Of a DNA stretch of 9,934 nt, positions 1-5,712 are shown piece after piece (the first letter of the stretch is position 1; each line of letters opens with the position of its first letter). Position numbers and translations under genes: made by a program. The DNA comes from CAZDFU01 sp964504985 (GTDB lineage Bacteria > Patescibacteriota > Microgenomatia > Daviesbacterales > UBA10151), in assembly GCA_964504985.1 (NCBI GenBank), contig CAZDFU010000026.1, forward strand, positions 1 through 9,934. The letters run 5' to 3'. The notes beneath the pieces were generated by a model, which was not told where the DNA came from, searched no databases, and was given only the letters and a program-made list of their open reading frames with translations.

Positions 1-43
1 TTAAGGCAGAAAGGAAGATAACAAGGACAGAAAGTTTTTTCAT
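1..43 (-). CDS. N-terminus of an exported protein, truncated by the window edge
   Basis: Reading the minus strand from the CAT at 41-43 gives an open frame of 14 codons to the window edge: M-K-K-L-S-V-L-V-I-F-L-S-A-L. Two lysines followed by an unbroken hydrophobic run are the n- and h-regions of a signal peptide or an N-terminal membrane anchor. A Shine-Dalgarno GGAG (complement of 51-54) lies 7 nt before the ATG, one of the few clear ribosome sites here. The gene is divergent from the metal transporter at 95, with 51 nt between the two starts. Nothing of the mature protein is visible, so no function can be assigned. An alternative is a short membrane peptide, but the clean SD plus signal-like start makes a real gene likely. 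Confidence 0.6.
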   Translation of the reverse strand, partial: MKKLSVLVIFLSAL

Positions 44-94
44 TTAAATACTCCACCCGCTTACTTAATCCAGTATAGATAGTTTTTTTGCATA

Positions 95-655
95 ATGTCA
101 AAATACTTAAAAGAGTCTAATACAATGAGTAAAACATGTTACAATTTGTTAATGTTTAGACACCTGAAAAACATTCATGAGGATTATTTAAGATCAGGAC
201 TTTTTGGAATACAGGACGGACTGGTTTCAACAACAGGAGTGGTAGTGGGAATAAGCACAGGAATTGAGGATAAGGCAATTATAATACTAGCCTCTTTAGT
301 GGCTGTGGCTGTTGAGGCTTCCTCAATGGCAGCAGGCCAATATTCTTCTGAAAAAGCTGTACACCAAATGGATAAGAGCGGAAAACATACAGACAGTTTA
401 ATTTTGGGAGCAATTATAATGTTTTTTGGATATTTATTGGGCGGGCTGGTTCCTATAATCCCCACTATTCTCGTGAATCAACCACAAGCAAGGATAATTG
501 CTATTATAGCAGCCTTTTCCGGACTTTTTATCTTAGGCTATGTTAAGGGACATATTGTAGAACACAAACCGTTAAGATCAGCTGTTGAACTTTTTATTAT
601 TGGATCTATTGCCACTGCCATCGGCTTGATTGTAGGACATATCTTCCGTATTTAA
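95..655 (+). CDS. VIT1/CCC1-family integral membrane transporter (iron/manganese)
   Basis: A 186-residue membrane protein of the VIT1/CCC1 (DUF125) family, known for moving Fe2+ or Mn2+ out of the cytosol. Five membrane segments can be drawn: about 37-54, 61-81, 101-124, 132-152 and 162-184. Family signatures are GIQDGLVSTTGVVVG (38-52; usual form GxxDGLVxxxGxxxG) and EASSMAAGQYSSEKA (74-88; usual SMAxGEYxSxxS). The long cytosolic metal-binding helices of plant VIT1 are missing, as in short bacterial members. The start is uncertain. ATG 95 is used, but in-frame ATGs at 125 and 152 leave the family core (from about residue 24) intact, and none has an SD. A TATAGAT (74-80) could be the -10 for ATG 95, and a TACAAT (140-145) for a leaderless ATG 152. 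It converges on the wrbA-like gene with a 4-nt gap and no terminator. Confidence 0.85.
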   Translation: MSKYLKESNTMSKTCYNLLMFRHLKNIHEDYLRSGLFGIQDGLVSTTGVVVGISTGIEDKAIIILASLVAVAVEASSMAAGQYSSEKAVHQMDKSGKHTDSLILGAIIMFFGYLLGGLVPIIPTILVNQPQARIIAIIAAFSGLFILGYVKGHIVEHKPLRSAVELFIIGSIATAIGLIVGHIFRI

Positions 656-659
656 TTTC

Positions 660-1328
660 TTATTCATATTTACTTGCTAAAAACTGACATTCAGGGAACG
701 GGATACAGCCATATTTGATTACCTTGCTCATTGCAGCAAGTCTTTTTCCTAAAATTCTGGCAATCTTAATATCGCTTTCAGAAAGCTCCTTATCACCTTT
801 ATGCCCTGAAACATAAGTTGCTCCATAAGGAGAACCTGCGTCAAACTCACTGTTTTCCCCCTGAACAGGATATGGCACACCAATTGGGATCATTCCTAAG
901 TTCAGAAGCGGGATCATTAAAGAAATTAAGGCTGCTTCTTCACCACCGTGCATACTTCCAGAAGTGGTAAAAAATGCTGCCGGCTTACTTACCATTGTTC
1001 CCTTAACAAAAATAGGAGAAAGTTGATCAATAAATTGTTTTAGTTGTGAGGCAAAAGAACCAAAATGCACAGGAGTGCCAAAAGCCACTCCGTCAGCTGA
1101 CGTTAAATCTTCTATTTTGGCAATAGGGATATCAGCAAAAGCCTGCCTGGCCTCCTTTAAATTTGGATTTTTATCAAAAACCTCCTGAGGAATTAGTTCC
1201 GGAACTTGCTTGATCTCAACTTCTGCGCCACTAATTTCTTTAGCGCCTTCTGCAATATGTTGGGCCAGTTTGGCTGTATGACCGGTAAATGAGTAAAAAA
1301 GAACCAGAATCTTAAAATTATTCTCCAT
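660..1328 (-). CDS. wrbA: WrbA-type NAD(P)H:quinone oxidoreductase (flavodoxin fold)
   Basis: A 222-residue cytosolic flavoprotein. The FMN phosphate loop is visible near the N-terminus (FYSFTGHTAKLA, about 11-22), followed by the flavodoxin strands, FGTPVHFGS (about 83-91), a Phe-Phe-Thr-Thr-Ser-Gly-Ser loop (119-125) with HGGEE just after it, and the WrbA C-terminal signature GSPYGATYVSG. The WrbA family reduces quinones by two electrons, using NAD(P)H and FMN, and is linked to oxidative stress. Length is slightly above the usual ~200; the extra C-terminal ~20 residues hold two cysteines (YGCIPFPEC) not typical of WrbA. The start is ATG at 1328, exactly 7 nt after a TATCAT -10 box and without an SD, so the mRNA is probably leaderless. 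It diverges from the heme membrane protein at 1396 and converges on the transporter. It needs FMN, the product line of the rib operon in this window. Confidence 0.88.
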   Translation of the reverse strand: MENNFKILVLFYSFTGHTAKLAQHIAEGAKEISGAEVEIKQVPELIPQEVFDKNPNLKEARQAFADIPIAKIEDLTSADGVAFGTPVHFGSFASQLKQFIDQLSPIFVKGTMVSKPAAFFTTSGSMHGGEEAALISLMIPLLNLGMIPIGVPYPVQGENSEFDAGSPYGATYVSGHKGDKELSESDIKIARILGKRLAAMSKVIKYGCIPFPECQFLASKYE

Positions 1329-1335
1329 TTATCTT

Positions 1336-1365
1336 ATGATAACATCAATTTTTCTTGCTTGACAA
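1336..1365 (-). promoter_or_regulatory. Promoter of the wrbA-like gene, leaderless type
   Basis: On the minus strand TTGTCA (complement of 1361-1366; 5 of 6 to TTGACA) or the register one base inward lies about 17-18 nt from TATCAT (complement of 1336-1341). The -10 box ends 7 nt before the A of the wrbA ATG, so transcription should begin at or next to the start codon. No SD is present. The -35 shares its bases with the plus-strand -35 at 1359-1364. Confidence 0.55.
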
Positions 1366-1387
1366 GGCTTGAAATTATACTTACACT
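1359..1387 (+). promoter_or_regulatory. Promoter of the ferric-reductase-like gene
   Basis: A perfect TTGACA (1359-1364), a 17-nt spacer, and TACACT (1382-1387, 4 of 6). The -10 ends 8 nt before the GTG at 1396, so the expected transcription start is within a base or two of the start codon. There is no SD before the GTG, which agrees with a leaderless message. TATACT at 1376-1381 is a closer -10 match but is only 11 nt from the -35. Confidence 0.55.
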
Positions 1388-1395
1388 AAAATTCA

Positions 1396-2028
1396 GTGCA
1401 ACATCCCTATCATCACCAAGTTGATAATAAAACTTTCAAACATCACTTGTTTGATTTCGGCCTCCCTGTTGCTCTGTTTTTACTCTTTTTCTACTTTTAT
1501 AACTTCGGTAAAATCAGTCCTTCAGAAATGGTTAAAACAACAGGATTACTTTCTATCAGCTTACTTGCTATTACTTTGTTGATCGGTCCTCTTTGCAAGT
1601 TTTTCCCTGTACTAGATTTTTTAAAAGCTCACCGTAAAATGTGGGGGATCTTCAGCTTCTTAACAGGACTTACCCATGTCGTATTAATTTTTATCTATTT
1701 TTATAAATTTAACTTTGCAAGGTTTTTTAATACTTCAAGCCCTAAGTTTTTAGGGACCACTTCCGGTTTATTAGCTTTGGCAATACTATTTCTTGTTACC
1801 ATGACCTCAAACAAGCTTGCCTTAACAAAGTTTTCTCCAAAGACATGGAAGATTATCCAAACCACCAGCTATTTGGCTTTGATACTGGCTGTCAGCCATT
1901 TTTTCTTAATGGAATCAACCAACGGAGTTTTGGTGATTAAACGGGTTTTAGGACAAATCACATTCTACTTTTCAGCACTTGTTGTCCTGGTCAGGCTTGC
2001 TGTATTTTTTCTGCCTAGTAAAAAATGA
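1396..2028 (+). CDS. Ferric-reductase-like transmembrane heme protein (MsrQ/YedZ-like), flavin domain absent
   Basis: A 210-residue membrane protein with about six hydrophobic segments (20-37, 49-69, 82-103, 119-137, 153-173, 187-206). It fits the ferric reductase-like transmembrane (FRD) fold of MsrQ/YedZ. Histidines consistent with b-heme ligation are H79 (KAHRKMWG), H94 (GLTHVVL) and H168 (LAVSHFF). The usual W-x-x-L-H-R-L-x-Y motif reads W-K-I-I-Q-T-T-S-Y (151-159), so one conserved histidine is Gln155. No FAD or NAD domain is attached, so an outside electron donor is needed; a flavoprotein such as the divergent WrbA is possible but unproven. The start must be GTG 1396: an in-frame TAA lies at 1387-1389 and the next Met is about 44 codons on. 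Its 3' end overlaps the transketolase C gene by 64 nt on the opposite strand. Confidence 0.78.
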   Translation: MQHPYHHQVDNKTFKHHLFDFGLPVALFLLFFYFYNFGKISPSEMVKTTGLLSISLLAITLLIGPLCKFFPVLDFLKAHRKMWGIFSFLTGLTHVVLIFIYFYKFNFARFFNTSSPKFLGTTSGLLALAILFLVTMTSNKLALTKFSPKTWKIIQTTSYLALILAVSHFFLMESTNGVLVIKRVLGQITFYFSALVVLVRLAVFFLPSKK

Positions 2029-2987
2029 GTTGCTTTAATAATAGCTTCTTTTGTCAGTCCAAATTTTTCTAAAAGTTCATTTGGTTCACCGGATTCTCCA
2101 AACCTATCCTCTACTCCAATAATTTTCATGGGCACTGGGTGGTTTTGAGATACAACCTCTGCAACAGCACTCCCCAACCCTCCTGCTATCTGGTGCTCCT
2201 CTATTGTTATAATTGCTCCACATTCTTTTGCAGCTTTTAGTATGGTATCTTTATCTATAGGTTTAATTGTGTGGCAATTTATTACCCGGACACCAATATT
2301 ATGCTCTTCTAACTCTTTAGCTGCCAATAACGCTCTATGAACCATCTGGCCACAGGCAATAACAGCTACATCATCCCCTTCGCAGTATACCTCTGCCTTG
2401 CCAATCTCAAAAGGAGTCTGCTCAGAAGTTACTACCGGTACTTTTTCCCTGGATAATCTCATATAAGAGGGGGTTTTAGTCCTGGCAATAGCCATCGTGG
2501 CTTTTTTGGCTTCTATTGTATCTGCCGGGCAAATAACCACCATATTGGGTATAACTCTCATAATAGCCATATCTTCCAAGGCCTGATGAGTGGCACCGTC
2601 AGGCCCGACTGAAATCCCGGCGTGGCTGCCTATAATTTTAACCGGCTGGCTGTTATAACAAACAGTAGTTCTGATTTGCTCCCAGTTCCTGCCAGGAGAA
2701 AACATAGCATAAGAGGTAATAAAAGGAATTTTTCCTGCAGCAGCCATACCTGAGGCAACTGTTGCTAAATTTTGTTCTGCTACCCCAATTTCCACAAACC
2801 TTTCTGGAAATTTTTCAGCAAAGGCCTGGGTCCTGGTAGATTCTGTCAAATCAGCACAAAGCGCCACCACATTTTTATTCTCATCCCCTGCCAAAACCAA
2901 ACCCTCACCATAACCATTTCTGGATGGAGCCTGCTCAATATCTTCATCAAATATTTTGGGATTTAAATTAGCGCTTTGTTTAATCAT
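1965..2987 (-). CDS. Transketolase, C-terminal subunit (pyrimidine and C domains)
   Basis: A 340-residue second half of a split transketolase. With the N subunit it moves two-carbon ketol units between pentose phosphates and aldoses, using thiamine diphosphate. Visible features: the pyrimidine-domain motif FVEIGVAEQN (64-73) with the catalytic Glu71; the loop SHAGISVGPDGATHQ (121-135), typical of transketolase/DXS-type enzymes; and a C-terminal domain from about 205, with HTIKPID (239-245) and EEHQIAGGLG (263-272). The start ATG overlaps the stop of the N subunit in a TCAT (ATGA) overlap, so the two are translationally coupled, as needed for a 1:1 complex. No SD is seen. The last 18 or so residues, after HFLLG, run into the opposite-strand heme protein gene and look low in conservation: they may be an extension gained by stop-codon loss. 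Last gene of the rpiB operon; no terminator follows. Confidence 0.92.
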   Translation of the reverse strand: MIKQSANLNPKIFDEDIEQAPSRNGYGEGLVLAGDENKNVVALCADLTESTRTQAFAEKFPERFVEIGVAEQNLATVASGMAAAGKIPFITSYAMFSPGRNWEQIRTTVCYNSQPVKIIGSHAGISVGPDGATHQALEDMAIMRVIPNMVVICPADTIEAKKATMAIARTKTPSYMRLSREKVPVVTSEQTPFEIGKAEVYCEGDDVAVIACGQMVHRALLAAKELEEHNIGVRVINCHTIKPIDKDTILKAAKECGAIITIEEHQIAGGLGSAVAEVVSQNHPVPMKIIGVEDRFGESGEPNELLEKFGLTKEAIIKATHFLLGRKNTASLTRTTSAEK

Positions 2988-3826
2988 TGATGTTCTGATT
3001 TAATCTTACCTTTTAATGTCCTAAGTTCTGATAAGGCTTTTTTTGCTTCATCTGGTTTTGGCGGGATACCGTGCCATTTATAATCTTTTTCCATAAAATC
3101 TACGCCCTTGCCCGGTATGGTATGGGCGATTATTACCACTGGCTTGTTATAAATTGCTTTAGCTTCATTGCAAGCTGCAATAATCTGTTCAAAATTATGG
3201 CCGTCAACCTCCAAAACATGCCAATTAAAAGCTTCATATTTTTCTTTTAATGGTTCAAGTGGCATAATCTGTTCTGTAAAACCATCAATTTGAATGTTGT
3301 TTCTATCAATTATGACAGTCAGATTGTTTAGTTTGTATTTACCGGCAAACATTATGGCCTCCCAGGTATTACCTGCATCATGCTCACCATCAGAAACAAG
3401 ACAATAAACCCACCATTTAGCCTGATCCATTAAACCTGCCAAAGCCATGCCACAGGCTTGAGACAACCCTGAACCTAACGGGCCTGAGCTTGTCTCAATT
3501 CCGGGTAATTTTTCCCTATGAGGATGGCCCTGAAGTCTGGTACCAAATTTTCTTAAAGTTTTAAGCTCATTTAAAGGAAAATAGCCGGCATGAGCCATAG
3601 TGGCATATAAAACAGGACAGATATGCCCGTTTGATAAAACCAATCTATCACGCTCATCCCAATCAGGATTTTTTGGGTCGTGATTTAGGGTATTAAAATA
3701 TAGCGCTGTAAAAATATCTGCCATTCCCAAAGGTCCTGCACTATGGCCTGATCCAGCCTCAACCAGCATCCTGATAATATCCTGGCGGATTAAATTAGCT
3801 TTTTCTTGAAGTACTTTAATATCCAT
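2984..3826 (-). CDS. Transketolase, N-terminal subunit (ThDP-binding domain)
   Basis: A 280-residue ThDP pyrophosphate-binding half of transketolase. In order: GSGHSAGPLGMADI (25-38), SNGHICPVLYA (65-75), GTRLQGHPHREKLPGIETSSGPLG (95-118, the sugar phosphate and ThDP contact region), the Mg2+/ThDP motif SDGEHDAGNTWEA (145-157) ending about 30 residues on with the DRNN at 174-177, and HTIPGKGVDFME (235-246). The classical GDG reads SDG here, a change also seen in other split transketolases, so it is probably neutral. It is full length for a split N subunit. The start is 14 nt after the LOG stop; there is no SD. A possible internal promoter overlaps the LOG stop. Its product pairs with the overlapping C subunit. 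Together with Rpe and RpiB upstream it turns pentose phosphates into glycolytic intermediates. Confidence 0.93.
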   Translation of the reverse strand: MDIKVLQEKANLIRQDIIRMLVEAGSGHSAGPLGMADIFTALYFNTLNHDPKNPDWDERDRLVLSNGHICPVLYATMAHAGYFPLNELKTLRKFGTRLQGHPHREKLPGIETSSGPLGSGLSQACGMALAGLMDQAKWWVYCLVSDGEHDAGNTWEAIMFAGKYKLNNLTVIIDRNNIQIDGFTEQIMPLEPLKEKYEAFNWHVLEVDGHNFEQIIAACNEAKAIYNKPVVIIAHTIPGKGVDFMEKDYKWHGIPPKPDEAKKALSELRTLKGKIKSEHQ

Positions 3827-3834
3827 AAGAATCT

Positions 3835-3843
3835 ATAGTATCA
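3835..3843 (-). promoter_or_regulatory. Possible internal extended -10 promoter before the transketolase N gene
   Basis: The minus strand reads TGATACTAT, a TG-n--10 arrangement (TACTAT, 4 of 6), 8 nt before the transketolase N ATG. The TGA is also the LOG stop codon. The same TATGATA string occurs at the rpiB promoter. In this window's pattern the spacing would give a leaderless message. There is no clear -35, so this is a weak call. Confidence 0.22.
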
Positions 3844-4473
3844 TATACCTAATCCACTATTAGCTTGAAAAACATGTTTATGTTCCCCTCTCCCCAACTC
3901 TTCTTCAAAATCTTTGATTGCATCCAAAACCCCCTCAGGTGAATCAACTATCTTATAAACTTCCAGCTCTTGTGGCCTTAGAAGCATATTATCCTTAAAT
4001 GCCTTAATGATATTTTTCCAATACTTTCCATAGAGGATTAAGGGTTTATGATGACCAAAATAAAGTTTAGCAAGTCCCCAAGCCATACCAAATTCAGAGA
4101 TAGTTCCTGTCCCGCCATTAAAGACCACATAAACTTGACCTGTTTTCATCAAAGCTAGCGTTCTTTCTACATAATTTGTTGTTTTTATTTCTTCATCAAA
4201 TAAGTTCTTTGGATCTCTTCCTTCAAAATACGGGATATCTTCAGAATAAAGGGTTACTCCAATCACCTTACCTCCTCCTTCTTTTGCGCCTATAGTTGCA
4301 GCACGCATCACCCCTGGCCCGCCTCCATCAACCACAGTATAGCTTGCTTCTGCCAATTTTTTGCTAACCTCTTTTACTGTTTTAAAAAGATCCTCATGCT
4401 CCTGAGCATCGGCATATCCAAAGATGGCTACATATTGAATTGTTTTGGCTTTTTTCTCTTTAGGTTCTAACAT
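3841..4473 (-). CDS. LOG-family nucleotide 5'-monophosphate phosphoribohydrolase (TIGR00730-like)
   Basis: A 210-residue Rossmann-fold protein of the LOG (lonely guy) family, long misnamed lysine decarboxylase. Known members cleave the N-glycosidic bond of nucleoside monophosphates to free base plus ribose 5-phosphate. Motifs: VVDGGGPGVMRAA (47-59, the GGGxxGxM loop), Arg104 in YVERT, and FNGGTGTISE (118-127), corresponding to PGGxGTxxE. The usual proline is Asn119, while both glycines, the threonine and Glu127 are kept. Residues 1-10 are a charged, probably disordered tail; the last ~20 residues are also outside the core. It sits 14 nt after rpe and 14 nt before transketolase N, inside a pentose phosphate operon. 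That position suggests feeding ribose 5-phosphate to RpiB rather than cytokinin synthesis. The substrate cannot be read from the sequence, and some LOG homologs have other roles. Confidence 0.82.
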   Translation of the reverse strand: MLEPKEKKAKTIQYVAIFGYADAQEHEDLFKTVKEVSKKLAEASYTVVDGGGPGVMRAATIGAKEGGGKVIGVTLYSEDIPYFEGRDPKNLFDEEIKTTNYVERTLALMKTGQVYVVFNGGTGTISEFGMAWGLAKLYFGHHKPLILYGKYWKNIIKAFKDNMLLRPQELEVYKIVDSPEGVLDAIKDFEEELGRGEHKHVFQANSGLGI

Positions 4474-4487
4474 AATTTATCTTCAGC

Positions 4488-5126
4488 TTAATGAATAACT
4501 TCCCAGAGTTTTTCTAAATTTTCATCAATATTCCCTTTTAAAAGGTATGATCCAACTATAACAAAATCTGCACCTGAATTAACAATGTCCTTAATATTAT
4601 TATCTTTAACTGCTCCATCCACCCCAATTCTTACAGGCCAATTTTTAGATTTGATACTTTTAACTTTATCAAGAGCTTCTGGAATAAATGGCTGACCTTG
4701 AAATCCAGGTTCAACTGCCATAACCAGTATTGTATTTATTTTATCTACAAAAGGTTGTAATTTTTCAACTGGCGTCTCATTTTTTATAGCTAACCCTGCT
4801 TCCAATCCCTTGCTTTTGATGTATTCTAAACATTCACTAGCTTTTTTTGCTTCAATATGAATAATAATCCTTTCAAATCCCGCATCTGCTAAATCATCAA
4901 CCCATTCTAAGGGATGCAGGACCATCGGATGCGCTTCTTTGTGTAAATCAAGAGGATATTTATCCGTTATTGAAGGCTTAATACTTTGATTTGGAACAAA
5001 TAAATTATCCATGAAATCAATATGTACCCATCCTTCTTTAAGAGCTGGTGACTGATTAAAACGCGAGAAGTCTTTTGCATAATCTTCTTCTTTTGTTGAA
5101 AGTATGGAAGGGATAATCTGAATCAT
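4488..5126 (-). CDS. rpe: Ribulose-phosphate 3-epimerase
   Basis: A 212-residue TIM barrel, usual length for Rpe, which interconverts ribulose 5-phosphate and xylulose 5-phosphate. All metal and catalytic positions can be placed: PSIL (6-9), HIDFMDNLFVPN (35-46, with His35 and catalytic Asp37), AHPMV (65-69, His66), VMAVEPGFQGQPF (135-147, the Met/Pro-Gly-Phe-Gly loop) and VDGAV (169-173, catalytic Asp170), then VGSYLLKG (191-198) for phosphate. The sequence is somewhat divergent from model Rpe (VEPGF rather than VNPGF, VDGAV rather than VDGGI) but nothing essential is lost. Its ATG directly abuts the rpiB stop (TAA|ATG), so translation is probably coupled. No strong SD; a GGAAAAA lies about 13 nt upstream inside rpiB. 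Second gene of the rpiB-led operon. Confidence 0.93.
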   Translation of the reverse strand: MIQIIPSILSTKEEDYAKDFSRFNQSPALKEGWVHIDFMDNLFVPNQSIKPSITDKYPLDLHKEAHPMVLHPLEWVDDLADAGFERIIIHIEAKKASECLEYIKSKGLEAGLAIKNETPVEKLQPFVDKINTILVMAVEPGFQGQPFIPEALDKVKSIKSKNWPVRIGVDGAVKDNNIKDIVNSGADFVIVGSYLLKGNIDENLEKLWEVIH

Positions 5127-5633
5127 TTACGTACTTTTTTCCAATTGCTTAATTTTATTAACCCTTCTTATATGCTTTTCATCAGTTGGAGCAGGAGCAT
5201 CAAGCCATAGTTTGATTGCCTTTAATATATCTTCTTCTTTTAAGAATCTTACCCCTATAGAAAGCATATTGGCAAAGTTATGTTCTCTGGTAAGTTTGAG
5301 TATTTCAAAAGAATCATTACTTGTTCTTCCTTCTATATTTACAGACTGCACTGCTAAAGCAGGCGTATAAAAAACTGCACATCTCACATCCTTAAACTTA
5401 TTTGCCACGATTGCTTCTCCTTGTCCTGAACCCCCAAGTACAACACCTCTTGCATTATCCGGATCTTTTGATACTTTTTGAGCTGCTTTACTGATAAAGT
5501 CCGGGTAATCATCGTATTTATCATAAGAGAAGGCCCCGCAATCCTCTACCTCAAAACCCATCCTTTGCAAGAATTCTTTAATCTTTTCTTTTAACTCATA
5601 TCCTGTATGATCAGAGGCCAGATATACTTTCAT
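5127..5633 (-). CDS. rpiB: Ribose-5-phosphate isomerase B (RpiB/LacAB family)
   Basis: A 168-residue RpiB-type isomerase, converting ribose 5-phosphate to ribulose 5-phosphate. Motifs: ASDHTGYELK (6-15, with Asp8-His9), DYPDF (42-46), GVVLGGSGQGEAIVANKF (63-80), RCA (84-86) and REHNFANMLSIGVRF (116-130). The catalytic Cys of E. coli RpiB is replaced: the loop is GGSGQGE, the form known from Mycobacterium tuberculosis RpiB, where a glutamate serves as the base (Glu73 here). About 15-20 residues (roughly 95-114, NIEGRTSNDSFE region) are inserted before the REHN motif, making the protein a little longer than usual. First gene of the minus-strand operon, with ATG at 5633 and no SD. An extended -10 ends about 11 nt upstream, so the leader should be only about 5 nt. 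Confidence 0.92.
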   Translation of the reverse strand: MKVYLASDHTGYELKEKIKEFLQRMGFEVEDCGAFSYDKYDDYPDFISKAAQKVSKDPDNARGVVLGGSGQGEAIVANKFKDVRCAVFYTPALAVQSVNIEGRTSNDSFEILKLTREHNFANMLSIGVRFLKEEDILKAIKLWLDAPAPTDEKHIRRVNKIKQLEKST

Positions 5634-5644
5634 AAACCAAAGAT

Positions 5645-5653
5645 ACTATATCA
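5645..5653 (-). promoter_or_regulatory. Extended -10 promoter of the rpiB operon
   Basis: The minus strand reads TGATATAGT, matching TGnTATAAT at all but one base of the hexamer. No good -35 is found 15-19 nt upstream, which fits an extended -10 promoter. The expected start is about 4-6 nt before the rpiB ATG, leaving no room for an SD. The box lies largely inside the palindrome at 5647-5667. Confidence 0.5.
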
Positions 5654-5667
5654 TAACTTGTGATATA
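5647..5667. promoter_or_regulatory. 21-bp palindrome, operator candidate for the rpiB operon
   Basis: Arms TATATCA (5647-5653) and TGATATA (5661-5667) are perfect reverse complements around a 7-nt spacer TAACTTG. The inner AA/TT also pair, leaving one mismatched pair (T5654/G5660) about a central C. The arms cover the -10 of the rpiB promoter, where a bound dimeric repressor would block polymerase. It is AT-rich and has no T-run after it, so a terminator is unlikely. The cognate regulator is not in the window. Confidence 0.5.
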
Positions 5668-5678
5668 TTTTGTACTAC

Positions 5679-5708
5679 TTGACCAAAGTTTTATCAGTCT
5701 GGTATAAA
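5679..5708 (+). promoter_or_regulatory. Plus-strand promoter upstream of a short terminated transcript
   Basis: TTGACC (5679-5684, 5 of 6), an 18-nt spacer, and TATAAA (5703-5708, 5 of 6). Predicted start at about 5713-5716. The only thing before the next terminator is about 50 nt with no true gene. Confidence 0.5.
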
Positions 5709-5712
5709 ATAT

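Noticed and set aside
184..465. Minus-strand open frame of 93 codons
   Set aside because: It is wholly antisense to the VIT/CCC1 transporter, whose family motifs are clear; it has no start signal and a composition typical of a shadow frame.
1376..1381. TATACT as the -10 box for the ferric-reductase-like gene
   Set aside because: A closer hexamer match than TACACT, but only 11 nt from TTGACA and without a TG extension; the 17-nt spaced TACACT also fits the start codon distance.
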